Positions 1-13,203 of a DNA stretch of 64,000 bases are shown here, piece by piece. How positions within the stretch are numbered: the first letter of the stretch is position 1; every line of letters starts with the position of its first letter. Below the pieces are notes generated by a model, which was not told where the DNA came from, ran no database searches, and saw only the letters and a program-made list of their open reading frames with translations. Both the position numbers and the translations under genes were made by a program. Location of the stretch: NCBI RefSeq assembly GCF_030813595.1, contig NZ_JAUSUH010000015.1:1-64000 (forward strand). The letters run 5' to 3'. The DNA comes from Ancylobacter vacuolatus (GTDB lineage: Bacteria; Pseudomonadota; Alphaproteobacteria; Rhizobiales; Xanthobacteraceae).

Positions 1-1100
1 GTGCCGGCGGAGATCGTCGTGCCGCCCTGATAGGTGTTGCTGCCGGAGAGGATCAGCGTGCCGGCGCCTGATTTGGTCAGCGCGCCTGTGCCGGAGACGA
101 CGCCGGAGAGGGTGAGCGTGGTGTCGGTCGCGGTGCTGAAGGTGCCGGTGCCGGTGAGGGTCACTGCACGGGTCGAGGTGAAGCTGGCGGTCGTCGCCAA
201 CGTGCCGCCGGCCAGCGTCAGCCCGCCATCTACGTCGCCGAGCGCGCTGTCTGCGGAAACCGCGAGCGTGCCGGCGGAGATCGTCGTGCCGCCCTGATAG
301 GTGTTGGTGCCAGACAGCACCAGCGTGCCGGCGCCTGACTTGGTGAGGCTGCCCGTGCCGGAGACGACGCCGCTCAGCGTCAGGCTGGTGTCGGTGGCGG
401 TGCTGAAGGTGCCGGCGCCGGTGAGGGTGACGTCGCGGGCGGAGGTGAAGCTGGCGGTCGTCGCCAACGTGCCGCCGGCCAGCGTCAGCCCGCCCGAGGC
501 GTCGCCGAGGGCGGCGTCGGTGCCGACCTGCAACGTGCCGGCGGAGATCGTCGTGCCGCCCTGATAGGTGTTGCTGCCGGAGAGGATCAGCGTGCCGGCG
601 CCCGACTTGGTCAGCGCGCCAGTGCCGGAGACGATGCCGCTCAGCGCCAGCGTGGTGTCGGTCGCGGTGCTGAAGGTGCCGGCGCCGGTGAGGGTGACCT
701 CGCGGGCCGAGGTGAAGCTGGCGGTCGTCGCCAGCATGCCGCCGGCCAGCGTCAGCCCGCCATCTTCATCGCCGAGGGCGGCGTCGGTGCCGACCTGCAG
801 CGTGCCGGCGGAGATCGTCGTGCCGCCCTGATAGGTGTTGCTGCCGGAGAGGATCAGCGTGCCGGCGCCTGATTTGGTGAGGCTGCCGGAGCCGGAGACG
901 ATGCCGCTCAGCGTCAGGCTGGTGTCGGTGGCGGTGCTGAAGGTGCCGGCGCCGGTGAGGGTGACCTCGCGGGCCGAGGTGAAGCTCGCGGTCGTCGCCA
1001 GCGTGCCGCCGGCCAGCGTCAGCCCGCCGGAGGTATCGCCCAAGGCGCCGTCCGCGGCCACCTCGAGCGTGCCGGCGGTGACGAAGGTGCCGCCGGTATA
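1..1100 (-). repeat. Four tandem 267-bp autotransporter repeats
   Basis: Homologous units begin at 34, 301, 568 and 835, each exactly 267 bp (89 codons) apart. They are much closer in sequence to each other than to most other units in the gene. Long identical blocks recur, for example the segment starting TAGGTGTTGCTGCCGGAGAG at 31, 565 and 832. The register keeps the reading frame. This looks like recent tandem duplication or gene conversion within the passenger-coding region, and the array may continue left of the window. Confidence 0.9.
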
Positions 1101-4100
1101 GGAATTGCCCGCAAAGCCGAGCGTCAGTGTGCCGGTGCCCGCCTGGGTGAGCGAGCCGGACCCATCCATGGAACCCGAGTAGGAGGCGTCGTCGGAGCGG
1201 TTGAAGACGACAGCGCCGTTATTGCCGACATCGCCCAGCAGCACGCCCGAGGTGCCGCCATTGCCGATCTGCAGCGTGCCGGCGGAGATGATGGCGCCGC
1301 CGTCATTCTCGGTATTGGTGCCGGCGAGGATGAGGGTGCCGGTGCCGGTCTTCTGGATGACGCCGAGGCCGGTGATGGCGCCGGTCAGGGTCAGGGTGGT
1401 GCTGCCCGCCACCTGGAAGGTGCCGCTGGAGGTGAAGGCGAGCGCCCGGGCCGAGGCGAAGGTGGCGGTGGTGGCCAGCGTGCCGCCATCGAGGGTGAGG
1501 CTCCCGAGCGCCCCGCCCGGTATGCCGCCGAGCGGGCCGCCCAGATTGGCGTCGGCGGACACCTGCAGGATGCCGGCTCTGAGCGTCGTGCCGCCGCTAT
1601 AGGTGTTGGTGCCGCTGAGCACCAGCGTGCCGGCCGAGGCCTTGGTGAGCGATCCCGTGCCCGACACCGTGCCGCTGAGGGTGAGCTTTCCAGCCCCTGT
1701 CGTGAAGATCGTATTGCTGCCCGACAGCGACACCGCGCGGGCGGAGGTGAACGTGTTGTTGGTGGTGTTGAGCGCCGCGTCGGCCAAAGCGAGGCTGCCC
1801 GCGGCATTGCCCAGATTGGCATCGGCCGAGATCTGCAGCGTGCCGGCGGAGACGGTGGTGCCGCCCTCATACGTGTTGGTGCCGGACAGGACGAGCGTTC
1901 CGGCGCCGGCCATGGTGAGCGCGCCCGTGCCGGACACGACGCCCGACAGGGTCAGGTTGGTGCCGGTCGCGGGGGCGAAGGTGCCGGTGCCGGTGAGGGT
2001 GACGGCACGGGCGGAGCTGAAGGTCGCGGTCGTCGCCAACGTGCCGCCGGAGAGCGCGAGCCCACCCGAGGAGTCGCCCAGATTGGCGTTGGCCGCCACG
2101 CTCAGCGTGCCCGCCGAAACCGTTGTGCCGCCCGCATAGGTGTTGGTGCCGGAGAGGGTCAGCGTGCCCGCGCCGGCCTGCGTCACCGCGCCGGAACCGG
2201 AGATCACGTTGGAGAAGGTGACAGCATCGGAGCGGTTGAAGGCGAGCGTGGCATTGTTCACCACATTGCCGAGGATGCGGCCGGACGTGCCCCCGGCACC
2301 GATCTGCAGCGTTCCGGCGGAGATGGTGGTGCCGTTCTGATAGGTGTTGGTGCCTGACAGCACCAAGGTGCCCGCGCCTGATTTGGTCAGAGCGCCGAGA
2401 TTGCCCGATACCACGCCGTTGAGGGTCAGGGTGGTGCCGCTCGACGGCGCGATGGTGCCCCCGCCGGGGCCAATGTTGATCGCGCGGCTAGAGGCGAACG
2501 ACGCCGTGGTCGCCAGCGCGCCGCCCGACAGGGAGAGCGACTTGGAGGCGTCACCCAGTGCGCCATCCGCCTGGATCTGCAAGGTGCCGGCTTGGACGCT
2601 GGTGCCGCCCGAATAGGTGTTGGTGTCGGCGAGCACCAGCGTGCCCGCGCCCGCCTGGAGCAGCGCGCCGGTGCCGGACACGATGCCGGACAGTGTCAGG
2701 GTGGTGCCGCTGTCCGGGGCGAAGGTGCCGGTGCCGGTCAGCGTGACCGCGCGCTCCGAGGTGATGGTCTCCGTGGTCTGGAGCGTGCCGCCGGAGAGGG
2801 TGAGGCTCCCCAGGGCGCCGCCCGGCAGGCCGCCAAGGGGGCCGCCCAGCGCGGTGTCGGACGCGATCTGCAGTGTGCCGGCGGCGAGGATGGTGCCGCC
2901 CGTATAGGTGTTGGCGGCCGTCAGGGCCAGGATGCCATCGCCGGAGAGGGTCAGCGCCCCTGTGCCGGAGATGACGCCGTTGAGCGTCAGTGTCGCGATG
3001 CCGTCGGGCGCGAAGGCGCCGTTGCCAGTGAGGGCGATGGCGCGGTCCGAGGAGAAGCTGTCGGAAGCGGCCAGGGTGCCCCCGCCGGAAAGGGTCAGCC
3101 CGCCAGCTGCGTCGCCGAGCTTGGCGTCCGAGGCGACCTTGAGCGTGCCGGCGGAAATGAGCGTGCCGCCCGCATAGAGGTTGTCGGCGGTGAGCGTCAG
3201 CGTGCCCGATCCCGCCTGGGTCACCGAGCCGGAGCCGGAGATGGTGCCGTCGAAGGTTACGTCGTCGGAGCGATTGAAGACGAGGGCGCCGTCATTGGTC
3301 ACATCGCCGGTGATGGCGCCGGTGCTGCCGCCATTGCCGATCTGCAGCGTGCCGGCCGAGATGGTGGTGCCGCCGCCATGGCTGCTTGCGCCGGTCAGCG
3401 TCAGCGTGCCGGTGCCGGCCTGGGTGAGGGTGCCCTGGCCGGAAATCTCGCCCGTGAAGGTGATGGCATCGGAGCGGTTGAAGACCAGCGCCGTGTCCAC
3501 GCTCACGTCTCCGGCGAGGCTGCCGGATGTGCCGCCATCGCCCACCTGCAGCGTGCCGGCCGAGATGGTGGTGCCGCCGCTATGGCTGTCCTCGCCCGCG
3601 AGGATCAGTGTGCCATCGCCGATCGTGGTATAGGAGCCGCTGCCGGAAATGGCGCCGGTGAGGGTCAGGGTGCGGCCGAGGTCAACATTGATGGCGCTGT
3701 TGCCGGTCACCGAGACCGTGCGGGCGGAGGTGATGTCCGCGATGACGGCAAGCGCGCCGCCGTCGAGGGTCAGGCCGCCGGTGCTGCCGCCCAGATTGGC
3801 GTCGTCCGAAATCTGCAGGAGGCCGCCCGAGAGGATCGTGCCGCCGGAATAGGTGTTGTTGCCGGCAAGAACCAGCGTCCCCGCGCCCGCCATGTTCAGG
3901 CTGCCGGTGCCGGAGACAATGCCGGAAAGCGTGAGCACGGTGCCGAGGGATGGGGTGACCGCGCTGTTGGCGGAGAGCGAAACGCCCGAGCTGTAGGTCA
4001 CGGAGGCCGTGGTAGCCAGCGTGCCGCCGGCCAGCGTCAGCCCGCCGGTCCCGAGATTGGCGGCGGCGGACACCTGCAGCGTGCCGGCGGAGACGGTGGT

Positions 4101-7100
4101 GCCGCCGCTATAGGTGTTGGTCCCCGACAGAACCAGCGTCCCGCTGCCCGCCTTCGTCAGGCTTCCCCCAACCCCCGAAACAACACCCGAAAGCGTCAGC
4201 GTCGTGCCGGTCGAGGGAGAAATCGTCCCGGCCGAACTCAGCACGATCGACCGCGCCGACGTCATGTCCGCCGTTGTCGCCAGCGTGCCGCCCGACAGGG
4301 TCAGTGACTTTGTGCTATCGCCCAGATTGCTGTCGGTGGAGACCTGCAACGTCCCGGCGGAAACCGTGGTCCCACCGCTATAGGTGTTGGCGCCAGAGAG
4401 AACGAGCGTCCCCGTGCCGCTCTGCGTCAGCCCGCCGCCGCCGGAGATGATACCTGCGAGGGTGAGCAGGGTGCCGGTGGACGGGGCGAAGGTGGCGGTG
4501 CCGTTCAAGGACACAGTCCGGGTGGACGAGAACGTTCCGGTGGTCGCCAGCGTGCCGGTCGTGAACGAGATCTGGGTGCCGGCACCGAGGTTGGCGTCGG
4601 CCGACACCTGAAGCGTGCCGCCGCTTATGCTGGTGGTTCCCGTATACGTGTTGGTCCCGGTGAGGACGAGCGTGCCACCGCCGGACATTCTGAGAAGGGT
4701 ACCGGAGAGCTCCCCGGACAGGGTGAGCGTGGTACCGTTGTCGGGCTTGATGAAGCCGTTGCCGAGGATCACGGCCCGGCCGGAACTGAAGCTTGTGGTG
4801 GTGACGAAGCTGCTGCTGGACCCGGTAATGGTGAGGCTTCCTGAGGTGTCGCCGAGATTGGCGTCCGCGGACACCTGCAGGGTTCCACCCGAGACGGTCG
4901 TGCCACCGCTATAGGTGTTGGTCCCGGACAGCGTGAGGGTGCCGCTGCTCACCTTCGAGACGGCGCCGGTGCCGGATATCTTGCCGCCGAAGGTGAGGTT
5001 ATCGCTGCGGGAGAAGGTGAGCGTCGCATTGTTTGTGACGTCGCCGGTGATGCTGCCGGTCGTTCCGGCATTCCCGATCTGCAGCGAGCCTGACGATATA
5101 GTCGTACCGCCGGAATAGGAGTTGGCACCCGTGAGAACCAGGGTGCCGGCGCCACTCTTGGTAAGTCCGCCCGAGCCGGTGATCCCGCTCGAAATGGTTG
5201 TCGTCCCTGAAGGACTGATGGTCGCGGCGCCGGTGAGGGAGATGGCGCGCGCGATCGTAAAAGACCCGGTCGTGGCCAGCGTGCCGCCCGCCATGGTCAG
5301 GGCGCCGCTCGTGTTGCCGAGACGGGTGTCGGCATTGATGCTCACGGTGCCGGAATTGAGGGTCGTGCCGCCGGTATAGTCATTGGCCCCGCCGAGAACC
5401 AAGGTCCCGGCTCCCGCTATGGTCAGCGCGCCGCCCCCGCTGATCTTTCCGTTCCAGGTCAGGGTCGCGCCATCTGCCGGCGCGATTGTGCCGCCGCTCC
5501 CGGACAGCGTGGTGACGCGCGAATTGGTGAAGGTTCCTGTGACCGCCAGTGTCCCCCCCGCAAGCGTGACGGTCCCGTTTGTCACTCCAAGGCCGCGGTC
5601 CGCTGCGATCTGGACCGTGCCGGACGCGATGGTGGTGCCGCCGGTATACGTATTGATGCCGGAGAGGAGGAGCGTGCCGGCTCCGTTCGCCGTCAGTCCG
5701 AAGCTGCTCCCGGAGACGATGCCGCTCAGCGTCAGCGTGGTGCCGGTGGCGACGGACACAGAGGAACTGCTGGTAAGGGTCACATTCGGGCTGAAAGTGA
5801 AGGTGCCGGTGGTGGACAGGGTGCCACCACCCAGGGTCAGTGTCCCGCTGCCGAGGGCCGTATCGCTGGCAACCTCCAAGGTGCCTGCGGAGATGGTCGT
5901 GCCGCCTGAATAGGTGTTTGTGCCGCTCAGGATGAGCGTGCCCGTGCCGTTCTTCGTGACTTTCCCCGTCCCGGAGATCGTGCCGGCATAGGTGAGGTCT
6001 GAACCGAAGGCGACTGTGGCGTTGTTGACGATGTCGGAGGAGAAGCTCGCCGTGTTGATCTGGAGGGTGCCGCCGGAAACCGTTGTCGCTCCGGTATGGG
6101 ACGTGGTGCCGGAAAGGGTGAGGGTAGCGGTCCCGGTCTTCGTCAGCCCGCCGCTGCCGTCCACCGTCCCCGTCAAGGTGAGGTTGCTGGTGGAGTCGGC
6201 GAAGATTGTGCCGCCCCCCGTGCCGAGGTGGAAGGTGCGGTCGCTGGAGAAGGCGGAACTGACCGACAGGATGCCGCCGCCGGAGAGGGTGACCGATCCG
6301 GCGCTGTCCCCCAAATACGCGTTCGATGCCACCGAAACCGTGCCGGCGGAGACGAACAGGCCTCCGGTGAACGTGTTCGACCCCGACAAGGTGAGGGTGC
6401 CAGTGCCTGCTTGCGTCACCGAGCCGGAGCCCGAGATGATGCTGGCATAGGTGATGGCGTTGGACCGGTTGAACACCAGCGCGCTGTTATTGACGATATC
6501 GCCCGCGACGACGCCGGTGGTGCTGCCGGCGCCGATCTGCAGGGTCCCGGTGGAAACGGTCGTTCCGCCGCTATAGGTGTTGGTGCCCGAGAGGACGAGG
6601 GTGCCAGCCCCGTTCACCGTGAGCCCGCCCGTGCTGGAAACAATGCCGCTGAGCGTCAGCGTCGTGCCGGTGGCGACGGAAATGCTGGAGCTGCTGGACA
6701 GGCTCACATTTCGGCTGGACGTGAACGTGTCGGTGGTGGAGAGGGTGCCACCCGCGAGGGTCAGTGCCCCGCTGCCGAGTCCGGCATTGGCCGCGATCTC
6801 GACGGTGCCAGAGGAAATGGTGGTTCCGCCGGAATAGGTATTGGTGCCCGACAGGATGAGCGTGCCGGTGCCGGCCTGGGTGAGGGTGCCAGTCCCCGAA
6901 ATGTCGCCGCTGTAGGTAACGTCGTCCGAGCGATTGAAGATCAGGGCCGCATTGTCGGTGATGTTTCCGGTGATGCTGCCCGCCGCGCCCCCATTGCCGA
7001 TCTGCAGCGTTCCGGCGGAAATGGTGGTGCCGCCCTCATAGGTGTTGGTGCCGGTGAGGGTCACCACGCCGGAGCCAAGCTTGGTCAGAGCGCCGGTGCC

Positions 7101-10100
7101 GGAAATCACGCCCGCATAAGTGCCGTCCGTCGTCTGCGAAATGGCGACGGTGCCGTTGTTGAGGATGTTCGCCGAGAAGTTCGTCGTCGCGATCTGCAGG
7201 GTGCCAGCGGAGACCGTGGTGGCGCCGGTATAGGAATTGGTGCCCGCGAGCACCAGCGTGCCGCCGCCGATCTTGGTGAGCGTGCCGGTGCCGTCCAGCG
7301 TGCCTGATAGGGTGAGGGTGACCGCGCCCGTGCTAAAGAAAGTGCCGCCATCCGCGCCGAGATGGATCGTGCGGGCGCTGGTGAAGGAGCTGGTGGAAGC
7401 GAGGGTGCCGCCGGAAAGCGTCAGCGCGCCGGCCGCATCGCCGAGATTGGCATCGGCGCCGATCGACAGCGTGCCCGCAGTGACCGAGATGCCGCCGGTA
7501 AAGGTGTTCGCGCCTGAGAGGGTCAGCGTGCCCAAGCCGCTCTTGGCGATGCCGCCGTCGCCGGAGAGGATGCCGGACCAGGTGGCGCCGAAGCCGTTGG
7601 TGTCGATGCTCGTGTTGACGCCATTGACCAGCGTCGCGTTCACCGCCGTGGTGATGGCGTTGTCGATGATCCGGATCGAGCCGCCGCCAAGATTGAAGGC
7701 GTAGGTGCCGGTGGGGCTGCTGGCGCCGAACCGCGTCCGCAGGTCGCCGCCCAGCTCGAACACGCCGCCATTCAGGTCGTAGCGGCCGTTGCCGTAGGAG
7801 GACAGGTAGAGGGTCGTTCCAGAGCGCAGGCGGAAGGTGCCGCCGGTCTGCGTGATGGTGCCGGTGCTCTGGCCATTGGTGGCGCCCGGCTCGCGATTGC
7901 CGAGGATCAGCGTGCCCCCGCCGGACACGCCGGTGCTCAGTTCGACCGTGCCGGTGCCGCTAATGTTCAGCGTGCCGCTGCCCGCCGGGTTGGAGCCCGA
8001 GTTGCGGCCGATATTGTTGAGCCCGCCCTGGATGCTGAGCGTGCCGGCGCTGATGTTGTAGGTGCCGGTGCCGCCCTGATTGCCGATATTGATCGAGGCG
8101 CAATTGGCGCTCTCGCCGCAGGTGGCGGCGATGTTGAGCGTGCCGCCGGTCTGGTTGACCGTTCCCGTGCCGCCCCAGTCGCCGATCTGCAGCCCGACGC
8201 CGACATTGAGCGTGCCGCCGGAGATGGCCAGCGTGCCGGTGTTCGGCGTGCCGGAGGTGGTGGACGTTCCAACGGAGAAATAGTCGACGCTCGCCGTGCC
8301 GCTGGTGACGGCGACAGTGCCACCGAACACATAGGCTTCGCCACCGGCGATGGTCGCCCCGTCGATTGTCAGCGTGCCGGTGCCGGCCTTGGAGAAGGTG
8401 CCGGCGGCGCCGCCGCCATAGGCGGTGCCGGAGTTGGTAAGCGTGCCGGAGAAGCTGGTGTTGGTATTGTCGAGGCCGGCGATGAGCGCGTTCGTTCCGG
8501 TCGTGACATTGCCGGCGCCGGCGAGCGAGCCGATGAGGAGCTGCGCGGCGTTGAGGGTGAAGGTCGCCCCGCTCGCCACGGTCAGCGCGGTGCTGGTGGA
8601 CAGCGCGCCGGTCGAGCCGGCGCTGAGGGTGCCAGCGGCGACCGTCAGGGGGCCGGCTGAGGTGTTGGTGCCGGTGAGGGTGAGCGTGCCCGCGCCGGAT
8701 TTCGTCAGGGCTCCCGTGCCGGAAATGGCGCCGCTCAGCGTCGTCGACCCGGAGGCCACATCGAGCGTGGCGGTGACGCCGGTGTTCACGGCAAGCGCAT
8801 TCGACACGCTGGTGGCGCTGCTGTTGAAGGCCAGCGTAGCGTCTGCCGTGACGGTCGCGGTGCCGGTGCCGAGCGCGCTGTTGGAGCCGATCTCCAGCGT
8901 GCCGGCCGAAACCGAGGTGCCGCCGGTATAGGTGTTGGTGCCGGTCAGAATGAGCGTGCCGGCGCCGGACTTCACCAGCGCGCCGCTGGAGACCACCCCG
9001 GAAAGGGTGAGCGTCATACCGGTGGCGGTGTTGATCGTGCCGGTGCCGGTGAGGGTGACGTTGCGGGTGGAGCTGAAGGTGCCCGTCGTTGCCAGCGTGC
9101 CGCCGGAGAGCGTGAGCGCGCCGGTGCCACCGAGATTGGCATCCGCCGACACCTGCAGCGTGCCGGCGGAGACGGTGGTGCCGCCGGTATACGCATTGCT
9201 GCCCGTGAGGACGAGCGTGCCGGCGCCGGCCTTGGTGAGCGAGCCCGTGCCGGAGATGACGCCCGACAGGGTGAGCGCGGTGGCGTCAGCCGTGACGATG
9301 GTTGCGCTGCTGGTCAACGCGACGGTGCGGGCGGAGCTGAAGCTGCCCGTCGTGCTCAGCGTGCCCCCGGCAAAGGTCAGCCCGCCGGCCGCGCCACCCA
9401 GATTGGTATCGGCCGAGATTTGCAGCGTGCCGGCGGAGAGGGTGGTGCCGCCAGTGTAGGTGTTGCTGCCGGAGAGCACCAGCGTGCCGGCGCCTGATTT
9501 GGTGAGCGATCCGTCGCCGGAGATGGTGCCCGACAGGGTGAGCGTGGTGGAGGCGTCGGTGCTGATGGTGCCGGCGCTGGTGAGCGTGACGCTGCGTTCT
9601 GAGGCGAAGGTGGCGGAGGTCTTGAGTGTGCCGCCGTCGAAGGTCAGGCCGCCATAACCCAGCTTGTCTTCGCTGGACACCTGCAGCGTGCCGGCGGCCA
9701 GCACGGTGCCGCCTTCATAGGTGTTGTCTTCGGTGAGAACCAGCGTGCCGGCCCCAGCCATCACGAGCGCGCCGCTGCCCTCCAGAGAGCCGGTGAGGGT
9801 GAGCGTCGTCCCGACCTTCGGGGTGAAGATGCCATCGGCGGTAAATTCGGCGCGGCGGCCCGAGGTGAAGCTGTTCGTGGTGGCGAGCGTGCCGCCGGTG
9901 AAGATCAGCGCCTGCCCCGCATTGCCGAGATTGGCGTCGGCGCCGATCGACAGCGTGCCGGCGGCGAGGGTGGTGTCGCCGCTATAGGTGTTGGTGCCGG
10001 ACAGGGTGAGGGTGCCAGCGCCGGTTTTGGTCAGCGCGCCGGTGCCGGAAAGGACGCCGGACCAGGTGGCATTGAGCCCGTTGGTGTCGATGGTGCTGGT

Positions 10101-12896
10101 CGTGTCGGCGACCAGCGTCGCTTTCACCGAGGTGACGAGGTTCGATCCGATGACCTGGATCGTACCGCCGCCAAGGTTGAACGCATAGGTGCCGCTGCCG
10201 CCGGTATAGTTCCCGACCAGCCCGTCGCTGCCGCCCACCTGCAGCGTGCCGCCCAGCAGGTCGTAGCGGCCGGCGCCGTAGGCCGAGAGATAGAGGTGCG
10301 AATCCTGCGAGATCGTCAGCGTGCCGCCGGTCTGGTTGATGGTACCGGTGCCGTTATTGGTGGCACCGTCCGCGCGGTTGCCGAGCACCAGGCTCGCCCC
10401 GACGACACTCGTCTGCACGACGACGGTGCCGGTGCCGCTGATGTTGAGCGTGCCGGCGCTGGCGGCGCGGGTGCCGGTGCTGCGGCCGAGATTGTGGAGG
10501 CCGCCGACGAGATTGAGCGTGCCGGCGGAGATGGTGTAGGTGCCGGTGCCGCCCTGGTTGCCGATGTTGAGGCTGGCGCATCGGGAGAGGTCGCCGCAGG
10601 TCGCCGCGACGTTCACGATGCCGCCGGTCTGGTTCACCGTGCCGGTGCCGCCCCAGTCGCCAACCTGCAGCGCGGTGCCGATATTGAGCGTGCCGCCGGA
10701 GACGAGGAGCGAGCCGGTGTTCGGCGTGCCCGAACTGGTGCCGGTGCCGACCGCGAGATAGTCGATAGCGGTCGTGCCGCTGGTGACGGAGACCGCGCCG
10801 CCCTGGATATAGCTCTCGCCGCCGGTGATGGTGGCGTTGGACAAGGTCAGCGTGCCGCTGCCCGCCTTGGTGAAGGTGCCGTAGGAGGAGTTCCAGCCGA
10901 AGCCGCTATTGGTGATGGTGCCGCTGAAGGTGCTGTCGGTGGCGGTGTTGACGGTCAGGTTGTTGGTGTTGGTGGTCACCGTGCCGCTGCCGGACAGCCC
11001 GGCGATGGTCTGGCTGGCGGTGAGGTTCAGCGTCGCGCCGTCGGAGAGGCTGACCGCCGCGCTGCTCGACAGCGCGCCCGCCGCCCCGGCGGTGAGGGTG
11101 CCGGCGGCGACCGTCAGGGTGCCGGCGGAGGTGTTGGTGCCGGTGAGGGTGAGCGTGCCAGCGCCGGATTTCGTCACGGCTCCCGTGCCGGAAATGGCGC
11201 CGCTGAGCGTCGTCGAGCCGGAGGCCACGTTGAGCGTGGCGGTGGCGCCGGTGTTCACCACAAGCGCATTGGACACACTGGTGGCGTTGCCGCCGAACGC
11301 CAGCGTGGCGGCTGCCGTCACGGTCGCCATGCCAGTGCCGAGCGCGCTGTTAGAGCCGATCTCCAACGTGCCGGCCGAGACCGTGGTGCCGCCGGTATAG
11401 GTGTTGGTGCCCGACAGGGTGAGGGTGCCGGCGCCGGTCTTCGCCAGCCCGCCGTCGCCCGACAGCACGCCGGAAAGCGTGGCGCTGTTGCCATTGGTGT
11501 TGACGGTCGCCGTCGCGCCCGTCTTCAGCGTCATCGCGTTCGACGTGGTCAGCGTCGAGCTGACGAGCAGCGTGCCGCTGCCGAAATTGAACGCGCCGGT
11601 TCCCCTTATGCCGTTGGTGCCGCCGACGGAGAAGGTGCCGCCATCGAGGTTGAAGGTGCCGGTGCCCGAACCGAAGGAGAGGTAGCTGCTGCCCGAAAGG
11701 GTGAGCGTGCCGCCGGTCAGGTTGACCGTGCCGGTCGATCCCGAGGCGCTGGCGAGAATGAGCGTGGTCGCCACAGTCGCGGACCCGCCCGAGATATTGA
11801 AGGTGCCCGTGCCCCCCGATGCGGCGCCGAAGATCAGCTGCGGCGAGCCACCCGCATGCTGCACCGAGAGCGTGCCGGCGGAGAGGTTGTAGGTGCCGGT
11901 GCCGCCGGTGCCATCACCGCTGACATCGCTGCCGAAAATGATGGGATTCTCAAGCGCCAGGGTAACGGAGGAACCGGCGCCGTCCTGGGTGATGACGCCG
12001 ACGCCCTTGGAATCGCCGACATAGAGCTGGCCGCCGGTGAAGCTGCCGGTCGTCATCGAGAAGGTGGCGCTGTCGGAGATTGTCAGCGTGCCGCTGGCGG
12101 CGGTTCCGCTTCCCCCCGCGCCTGATGTGCGCGAGCCGATATAGGCGGTCATGCCGCCGGAGGCGGCATCGAAGACCGCGTCGCCCGACAAGGCGTAGGT
12201 GCCCGTCCCGCCTTGCGTGCCGAGATCCAGACTGCCGACGCTGCTGAAGCGCACTTCGCCGCCGGACTGGTCGAACACACCCGTCACGCCAGTGCCGCGG
12301 CCGATGGCGAGGCCGCCATAGTTCAGGCTGCCGGCATTGGCGACATAGAGCAGCTCGCCGTCCGTCATGTTGACAGTGCCGCTGCCGCCGGTCGTGTTGG
12401 TGGAGCCGCCGCCGACCCAGATGCGGCCGATCGACGTTCCCGGCGCGGTGCTGGTGTCCGCGAGATTTACCTGGATCGTGCCGCCGGAGATGTTCAGCGT
12501 GCCGAAGCCGCCATTGCCGATCTCGATGCGGCCGGCGCTCGTGCCGCTGGTCGTGTTGAGGGTGAGGGTCGACGTGCTGTTCAGCGTCAGGGCCGCGTCG
12601 CCGTCGGCGTTGCCGATGACGAAGGGCGAGGTATTGAAGATGAGCTGCAGCGAGGTCCCGGCGCCGGGAAGAGTCCAGTCCGCGCCTGAAATGAAGGTGG
12701 ATCCACCTTGCGCAGTGATGGTGTCCGGCTGGCCGGTGGCGATGGCCGCCTCGACCGCCGCAGAGAACTCAGTCTGATCGGTAACGGTAACGCTGTCGGC
12801 GCGGGCCACGCCCGGGGTGGCGACCTGCGCAAGCACAGACAGAGCAGCGACACCCGCATACAGCCGCGCTGCGCGTGCTTTCAATAAGCCAGCCAA
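1..12896 (-). CDS. Giant repeat (PATR) autotransporter adhesin, C-terminus outside window
   Basis: The frame is open without a stop from a TTG at 12896 to the left edge, giving at least 4298 codons. The TTG follows a purine-rich GGGGGA, and an in-frame stop lies at 12963-12965. The N-terminus reads [20 protein letters not shown] and ends in ARADS, a normal Sec signal peptide with cleavage near residue 33. The rest is Gly/Thr/Ser/Ala-rich and made of about three dozen units with the passenger-associated repeat pattern ([15 protein letters not shown] followed by GxGxLTKxGxGTLxLSG). Such units fold as a beta-helix stalk in type V secreted adhesins. The translocator barrel is not seen and should lie beyond base 1. 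Neighbour icd is functionally unrelated. Exact size and ligand cannot be judged. Confidence 0.9.
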   Translation of the reverse strand, partial: MAGLLKARAARLYAGVAALSVLAQVATPGVARADSVTVTDQTEFSAAVEAAIATGQPDTITAQGGSTFISGADWTLPGAGTSLQLIFNTSPFVIGNADGDAALTLNSTSTLTLNTTSGTSAGRIEIGNGGFGTLNISGGTIQVNLADTSTAPGTSIGRIWVGGGSTNTTGGSGTVNMTDGELLYVANAGSLNYGGLAIGRGTGVTGVFDQSGGEVRFSSVGSLDLGTQGGTGTYALSGDAVFDAASGGMTAYIGSRTSGAGGSGTAASGTLTISDSATFSMTTGSFTGGQLYVGDSKGVGVITQDGAGSSVTLALENPIIFGSDVSGDGTGGTGTYNLSAGTLSVQHAGGSPQLIFGAASGGTGTFNISGGSATVATTLILASASGSTGTVNLTGGTLTLSGSSYLSFGSGTGTFNLDGGTFSVGGTNGIRGTGAFNFGSGTLLVSSTLTTSNAMTLKTGATATVNTNGNSATLSGVLSGDGGLAKTGAGTLTLSGTNTYTGGTTVSAGTLEIGSNSALGTGMATVTAAATLAFGGNATSVSNALVVNTGATATLNVASGSTTLSGAISGTGAVTKSGAGTLTLTGTNTSAGTLTVAAGTLTAGAAGALSSSAAVSLSDGATLNLTASQTIAGLSGSGTVTTNTNNLTVNTATDSTFSGTITNSGFGWNSSYGTFTKAGSGTLTLSNATITGGESYIQGGAVSVTSGTTAIDYLAVGTGTSSGTPNTGSLLVSGGTLNIGTALQVGDWGGTGTVNQTGGIVNVAATCGDLSRCASLNIGNQGGTGTYTISAGTLNLVGGLHNLGRSTGTRAASAGTLNISGTGTVVVQTSVVGASLVLGNRADGATNNGTGTINQTGGTLTISQDSHLYLSAYGAGRYDLLGGTLQVGGSDGLVGNYTGGSGTYAFNLGGGTIQVIGSNLVTSVKATLVADTTSTIDTNGLNATWSGVLSGTGALTKTGAGTLTLSGTNTYSGDTTLAAGTLSIGADANLGNAGQALIFTGGTLATTNSFTSGRRAEFTADGIFTPKVGTTLTLTGSLEGSGALVMAGAGTLVLTEDNTYEGGTVLAAGTLQVSSEDKLGYGGLTFDGGTLKTSATFASERSVTLTSAGTISTDASTTLTLSGTISGDGSLTKSGAGTLVLSGSNTYTGGTTLSAGTLQISADTNLGGAAGGLTFAGGTLSTTGSFSSARTVALTSSATIVTADATALTLSGVISGTGSLTKAGAGTLVLTGSNAYTGGTTVSAGTLQVSADANLGGTGALTLSGGTLATTGTFSSTRNVTLTGTGTINTATGMTLTLSGVVSSGALVKSGAGTLILTGTNTYTGGTSVSAGTLEIGSNSALGTGTATVTADATLAFNSSATSVSNALAVNTGVTATLDVASGSTTLSGAISGTGALTKSGAGTLTLTGTNTSAGPLTVAAGTLSAGSTGALSTSTALTVASGATFTLNAAQLLIGSLAGAGNVTTGTNALIAGLDNTNTSFSGTLTNSGTAYGGGAAGTFSKAGTGTLTIDGATIAGGEAYVFGGTVAVTSGTASVDYFSVGTSTTSGTPNTGTLAISGGTLNVGVGLQIGDWGGTGTVNQTGGTLNIAATCGESANCASINIGNQGGTGTYNISAGTLSIQGGLNNIGRNSGSNPAGSGTLNISGTGTVELSTGVSGGGTLILGNREPGATNGQSTGTITQTGGTFRLRSGTTLYLSSYGNGRYDLNGGVFELGGDLRTRFGASSPTGTYAFNLGGGSIRIIDNAITTAVNATLVNGVNTSIDTNGFGATWSGILSGDGGIAKSGLGTLTLSGANTFTGGISVTAGTLSIGADANLGDAAGALTLSGGTLASTSSFTSARTIHLGADGGTFFSTGAVTLTLSGTLDGTGTLTKIGGGTLVLAGTNSYTGATTVSAGTLQIATTNFSANILNNGTVAISQTTDGTYAGVISGTGALTKLGSGVVTLTGTNTYEGGTTISAGTLQIGNGGAAGSITGNITDNAALIFNRSDDVTYSGDISGTGTLTQAGTGTLILSGTNTYSGGTTISSGTVEIAANAGLGSGALTLAGGTLSTTDTFTSSRNVSLSSSSSISVATGTTLTLSGIVSSTGGLTVNGAGTLVLSGTNTYSGGTTVSTGTLQIGAGSTTGVVAGDIVNNSALVFNRSNAITYASIISGSGSVTQAGTGTLTLSGSNTFTGGLFVSAGTVSVASNAYLGDSAGSVTLSGGGILSVSSAFSSDRTFHLGTGGGTIFADSTSNLTLTGTVDGSGGLTKTGTATLTLSGTTSHTGATTVSGGTLQINTASFSSDIVNNATVAFGSDLTYAGTISGTGKVTKNGTGTLILSGTNTYSGGTTISAGTLEVASDTALGSGTLTLGGGTLSTTGTFTFSPNVTLTSSSSVSVATGTTLTLSGIVSGSSFGLTANGAGTLLLSGINTYTGGTTIASGTVQIAADRGLGVTNGTVTLAGGTLAVTGTFTNSRVTTLSGSGGTIAPADGATLTWNGKISGGGALTIAGAGTLVLGGANDYTGGTTLNSGTVSINADTRLGNTSGALTMAGGTLATTGSFTIARAISLTGAATISPSGTTTISSGITGSGGLTKSGAGTLVLTGANSYSGGTTISSGSLQIGNAGTTGSITGDVTNNATLTFSRSDNLTFGGKISGTGAVSKVSSGTLTLSGTNTYSGGTTVSGGTLQVSADANLGDTSGSLTITGSSSSFVTTTSFSSGRAVILGNGFIKPDNGTTLTLSGELSGTLLRMSGGGTLVLTGTNTYTGTTSISGGTLQVSADANLGAGTQISFTTGTLATTGTFSSTRTVSLNGTATFAPSTGTLLTLAGIISGGGGLTQSGTGTLVLSGANTYSGGTTVSAGTLQVSTDSNLGDSTKSLTLSGGTLATTADMTSARSIVLSSAGTISPSTGTTLTLSGVVSGVGGSLTKAGSGTLVLSGTNTYSGGTTVSAGTLQVSAAANLGTGGLTLAGGTLATTASVTYSSGVSLSANSAVTPSLGTVLTLSGIVSGTGSLNMAGAGTLVLAGNNTYSGGTILSGGLLQISDDANLGGSTGGLTLDGGALAVIADITSARTVSVTGNSAINVDLGRTLTLTGAISGSGSYTTIGDGTLILAGEDSHSGGTTISAGTLQVGDGGTSGSLAGDVSVDTALVFNRSDAITFTGEISGQGTLTQAGTGTLTLTGASSHGGGTTISAGTLQIGNGGSTGAITGDVTNDGALVFNRSDDVTFDGTISGSGSVTQAGSGTLTLTADNLYAGGTLISAGTLKVASDAKLGDAAGGLTLSGGGTLAASDSFSSDRAIALTGNGAFAPDGIATLTLNGVISGTGALTLSGDGILALTAANTYTGGTILAAGTLQIASDTALGGPLGGLPGGALGSLTLSGGTLQTTETITSERAVTLTGTGTFAPDSGTTLTLSGIVSGTGALLQAGAGTLVLADTNTYSGGTSVQAGTLQIQADGALGDASKSLSLSGGALATTASFASSRAINIGPGGGTIAPSSGTTLTLNGVVSGNLGALTKSGAGTLVLSGTNTYQNGTTISAGTLQIGAGGTSGRILGNVVNNATLAFNRSDAVTFSNVISGSGAVTQAGAGTLTLSGTNTYAGGTTVSAGTLSVAANANLGDSSGGLALSGGTLATTATFSSARAVTLTGTGTFAPATGTNLTLSGVVSGTGALTMAGAGTLVLSGTNTYEGGTTVSAGTLQISADANLGNAAGSLALADAALNTTNNTFTSARAVSLSGSNTIFTTGAGKLTLSGTVSGTGSLTKASAGTLVLSGTNTYSGGTTLRAGILQVSADANLGGPLGGIPGGALGSLTLDGGTLATTATFASARALAFTSSGTFQVAGSTTLTLTGAITGLGVIQKTGTGTLILAGTNTENDGGAIISAGTLQIGNGGTSGVLLGDVGNNGAVVFNRSDDASYSGSMDGSGSLTQAGTGTLTLGFAGNSYTGGTFVTAGTLEVAADGALGDTSGGLTLAGGTLATTASFTSAREVTLTGAGTFSTATDTSLTLSGIVSGSGSLTKSGAGTLILSGSNTYQGGTTISAGTLQVGTDAALGDEDGGLTLAGGMLATTASFTSAREVTLTGAGTFSTATDTTLALSGIVSGTGALTKSGAGTLILSGSNTYQGGTTISAGTLQVGTDAALGDASGGLTLAGGTLATTASFTSARDVTLTGAGTFSTATDTSLTLSGVVSGTGSLTKSGAGTLVLSGTNTYQGGTTISAGTLAVSADSALGDVDGGLTLAGGTLATTASFTSTRAVTLTGTGTFSTATDTTLTLSGVVSGTGALTKSGAGTLILSGSNTYQGGTTISAG
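7441..8931 (-). repeat. Higher-order repeat module, copy A of the autotransporter gene
   Basis: This block matches 9925-11400 in order and spacing. It consists of two ordinary PATR units, then a run of shorter stalk units with Cys-containing motifs, then further units. Corresponding landmarks at 7441/9925, 7837/10321 and 8425/10909 are all 2484 bp apart (828 codons). Near the right end the offset drops to 2469 bp, which implies a five-codon indel. About 1 kb of ordinary repeats separates the two copies. Confidence 0.8.
9925..11400 (-). repeat. Higher-order repeat module, copy B of the autotransporter gene
   Basis: Second copy of the module described at 7441-8931, lying nearer the N-terminus of the encoded protein. 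The landmark spacing of 2484 bp holds over more than 1 kb while the bases have diverged, so this duplication is older than the 267-bp array at 1-1100. Confidence 0.8.
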
Positions 12897-13169
12897 ACCC
12901 CGTCCCCCGCACCGTTTGTCGGCTTGTGCCGCAGAGCAGATTCGCCCCGTGGCTGCGCTTAGTCAGGTAACGTTGTACGCTGTCGGGCCTTCGCTACGCA
13001 ATAAAACGCGGCAGATCTGGGTGGCGATTTTTGTATGTTCCCGTCCGATCCCGTGGGTCGGGTCTGACGCAGGAAGCGAGTAATGTCTCGGAGGTATCTG
13101 GCTCATCTCATCGGCCGGGGGCGCCGCCAAAAAGGCTGCGAGCTTTGGCAGTCCCGGCGAGCGGGGAAG

Positions 13170-13198
13170 CTCCCCGGGACGTGTCACGCCCCGGGGAG
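13170..13198 (-). terminator. Hairpin downstream of icd
   Basis: CTCCCCGGG (13170-13178) pairs perfectly with CCCGGGGAG (13190-13198) across an 11-nt loop, directly after the icd stop at 13204. No T-run follows, so this is a hairpin-type 3' end rather than a canonical intrinsic terminator. The remainder of 12897-13203 holds only the upstream region of the giant autotransporter. I see no gene in it. Confidence 0.6.
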
Positions 13199-13203
13199 GT
13201 GAC

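Noticed and set aside
34-1101. Four successive plus-strand ORFs of about 87 residues
   Set aside because: They are mirror frames of the 267-bp repeat. Their regular spacing reflects the repeat period, not separate genes.
2592-4307. 571-residue plus-strand open frame, and similar long frames at 6096-7307 and 10296-12125
   Set aside because: They are antisense to the giant autotransporter and consist of Ala/Gly/Arg-rich strings. The opposite strand has an unbroken, clearly protein-like frame with signal peptide.
12963-13187. 74-residue minus-strand ORF next to icd
   Set aside because: It begins inside the icd 3' hairpin, has no ribosome site and shows no conserved motif.
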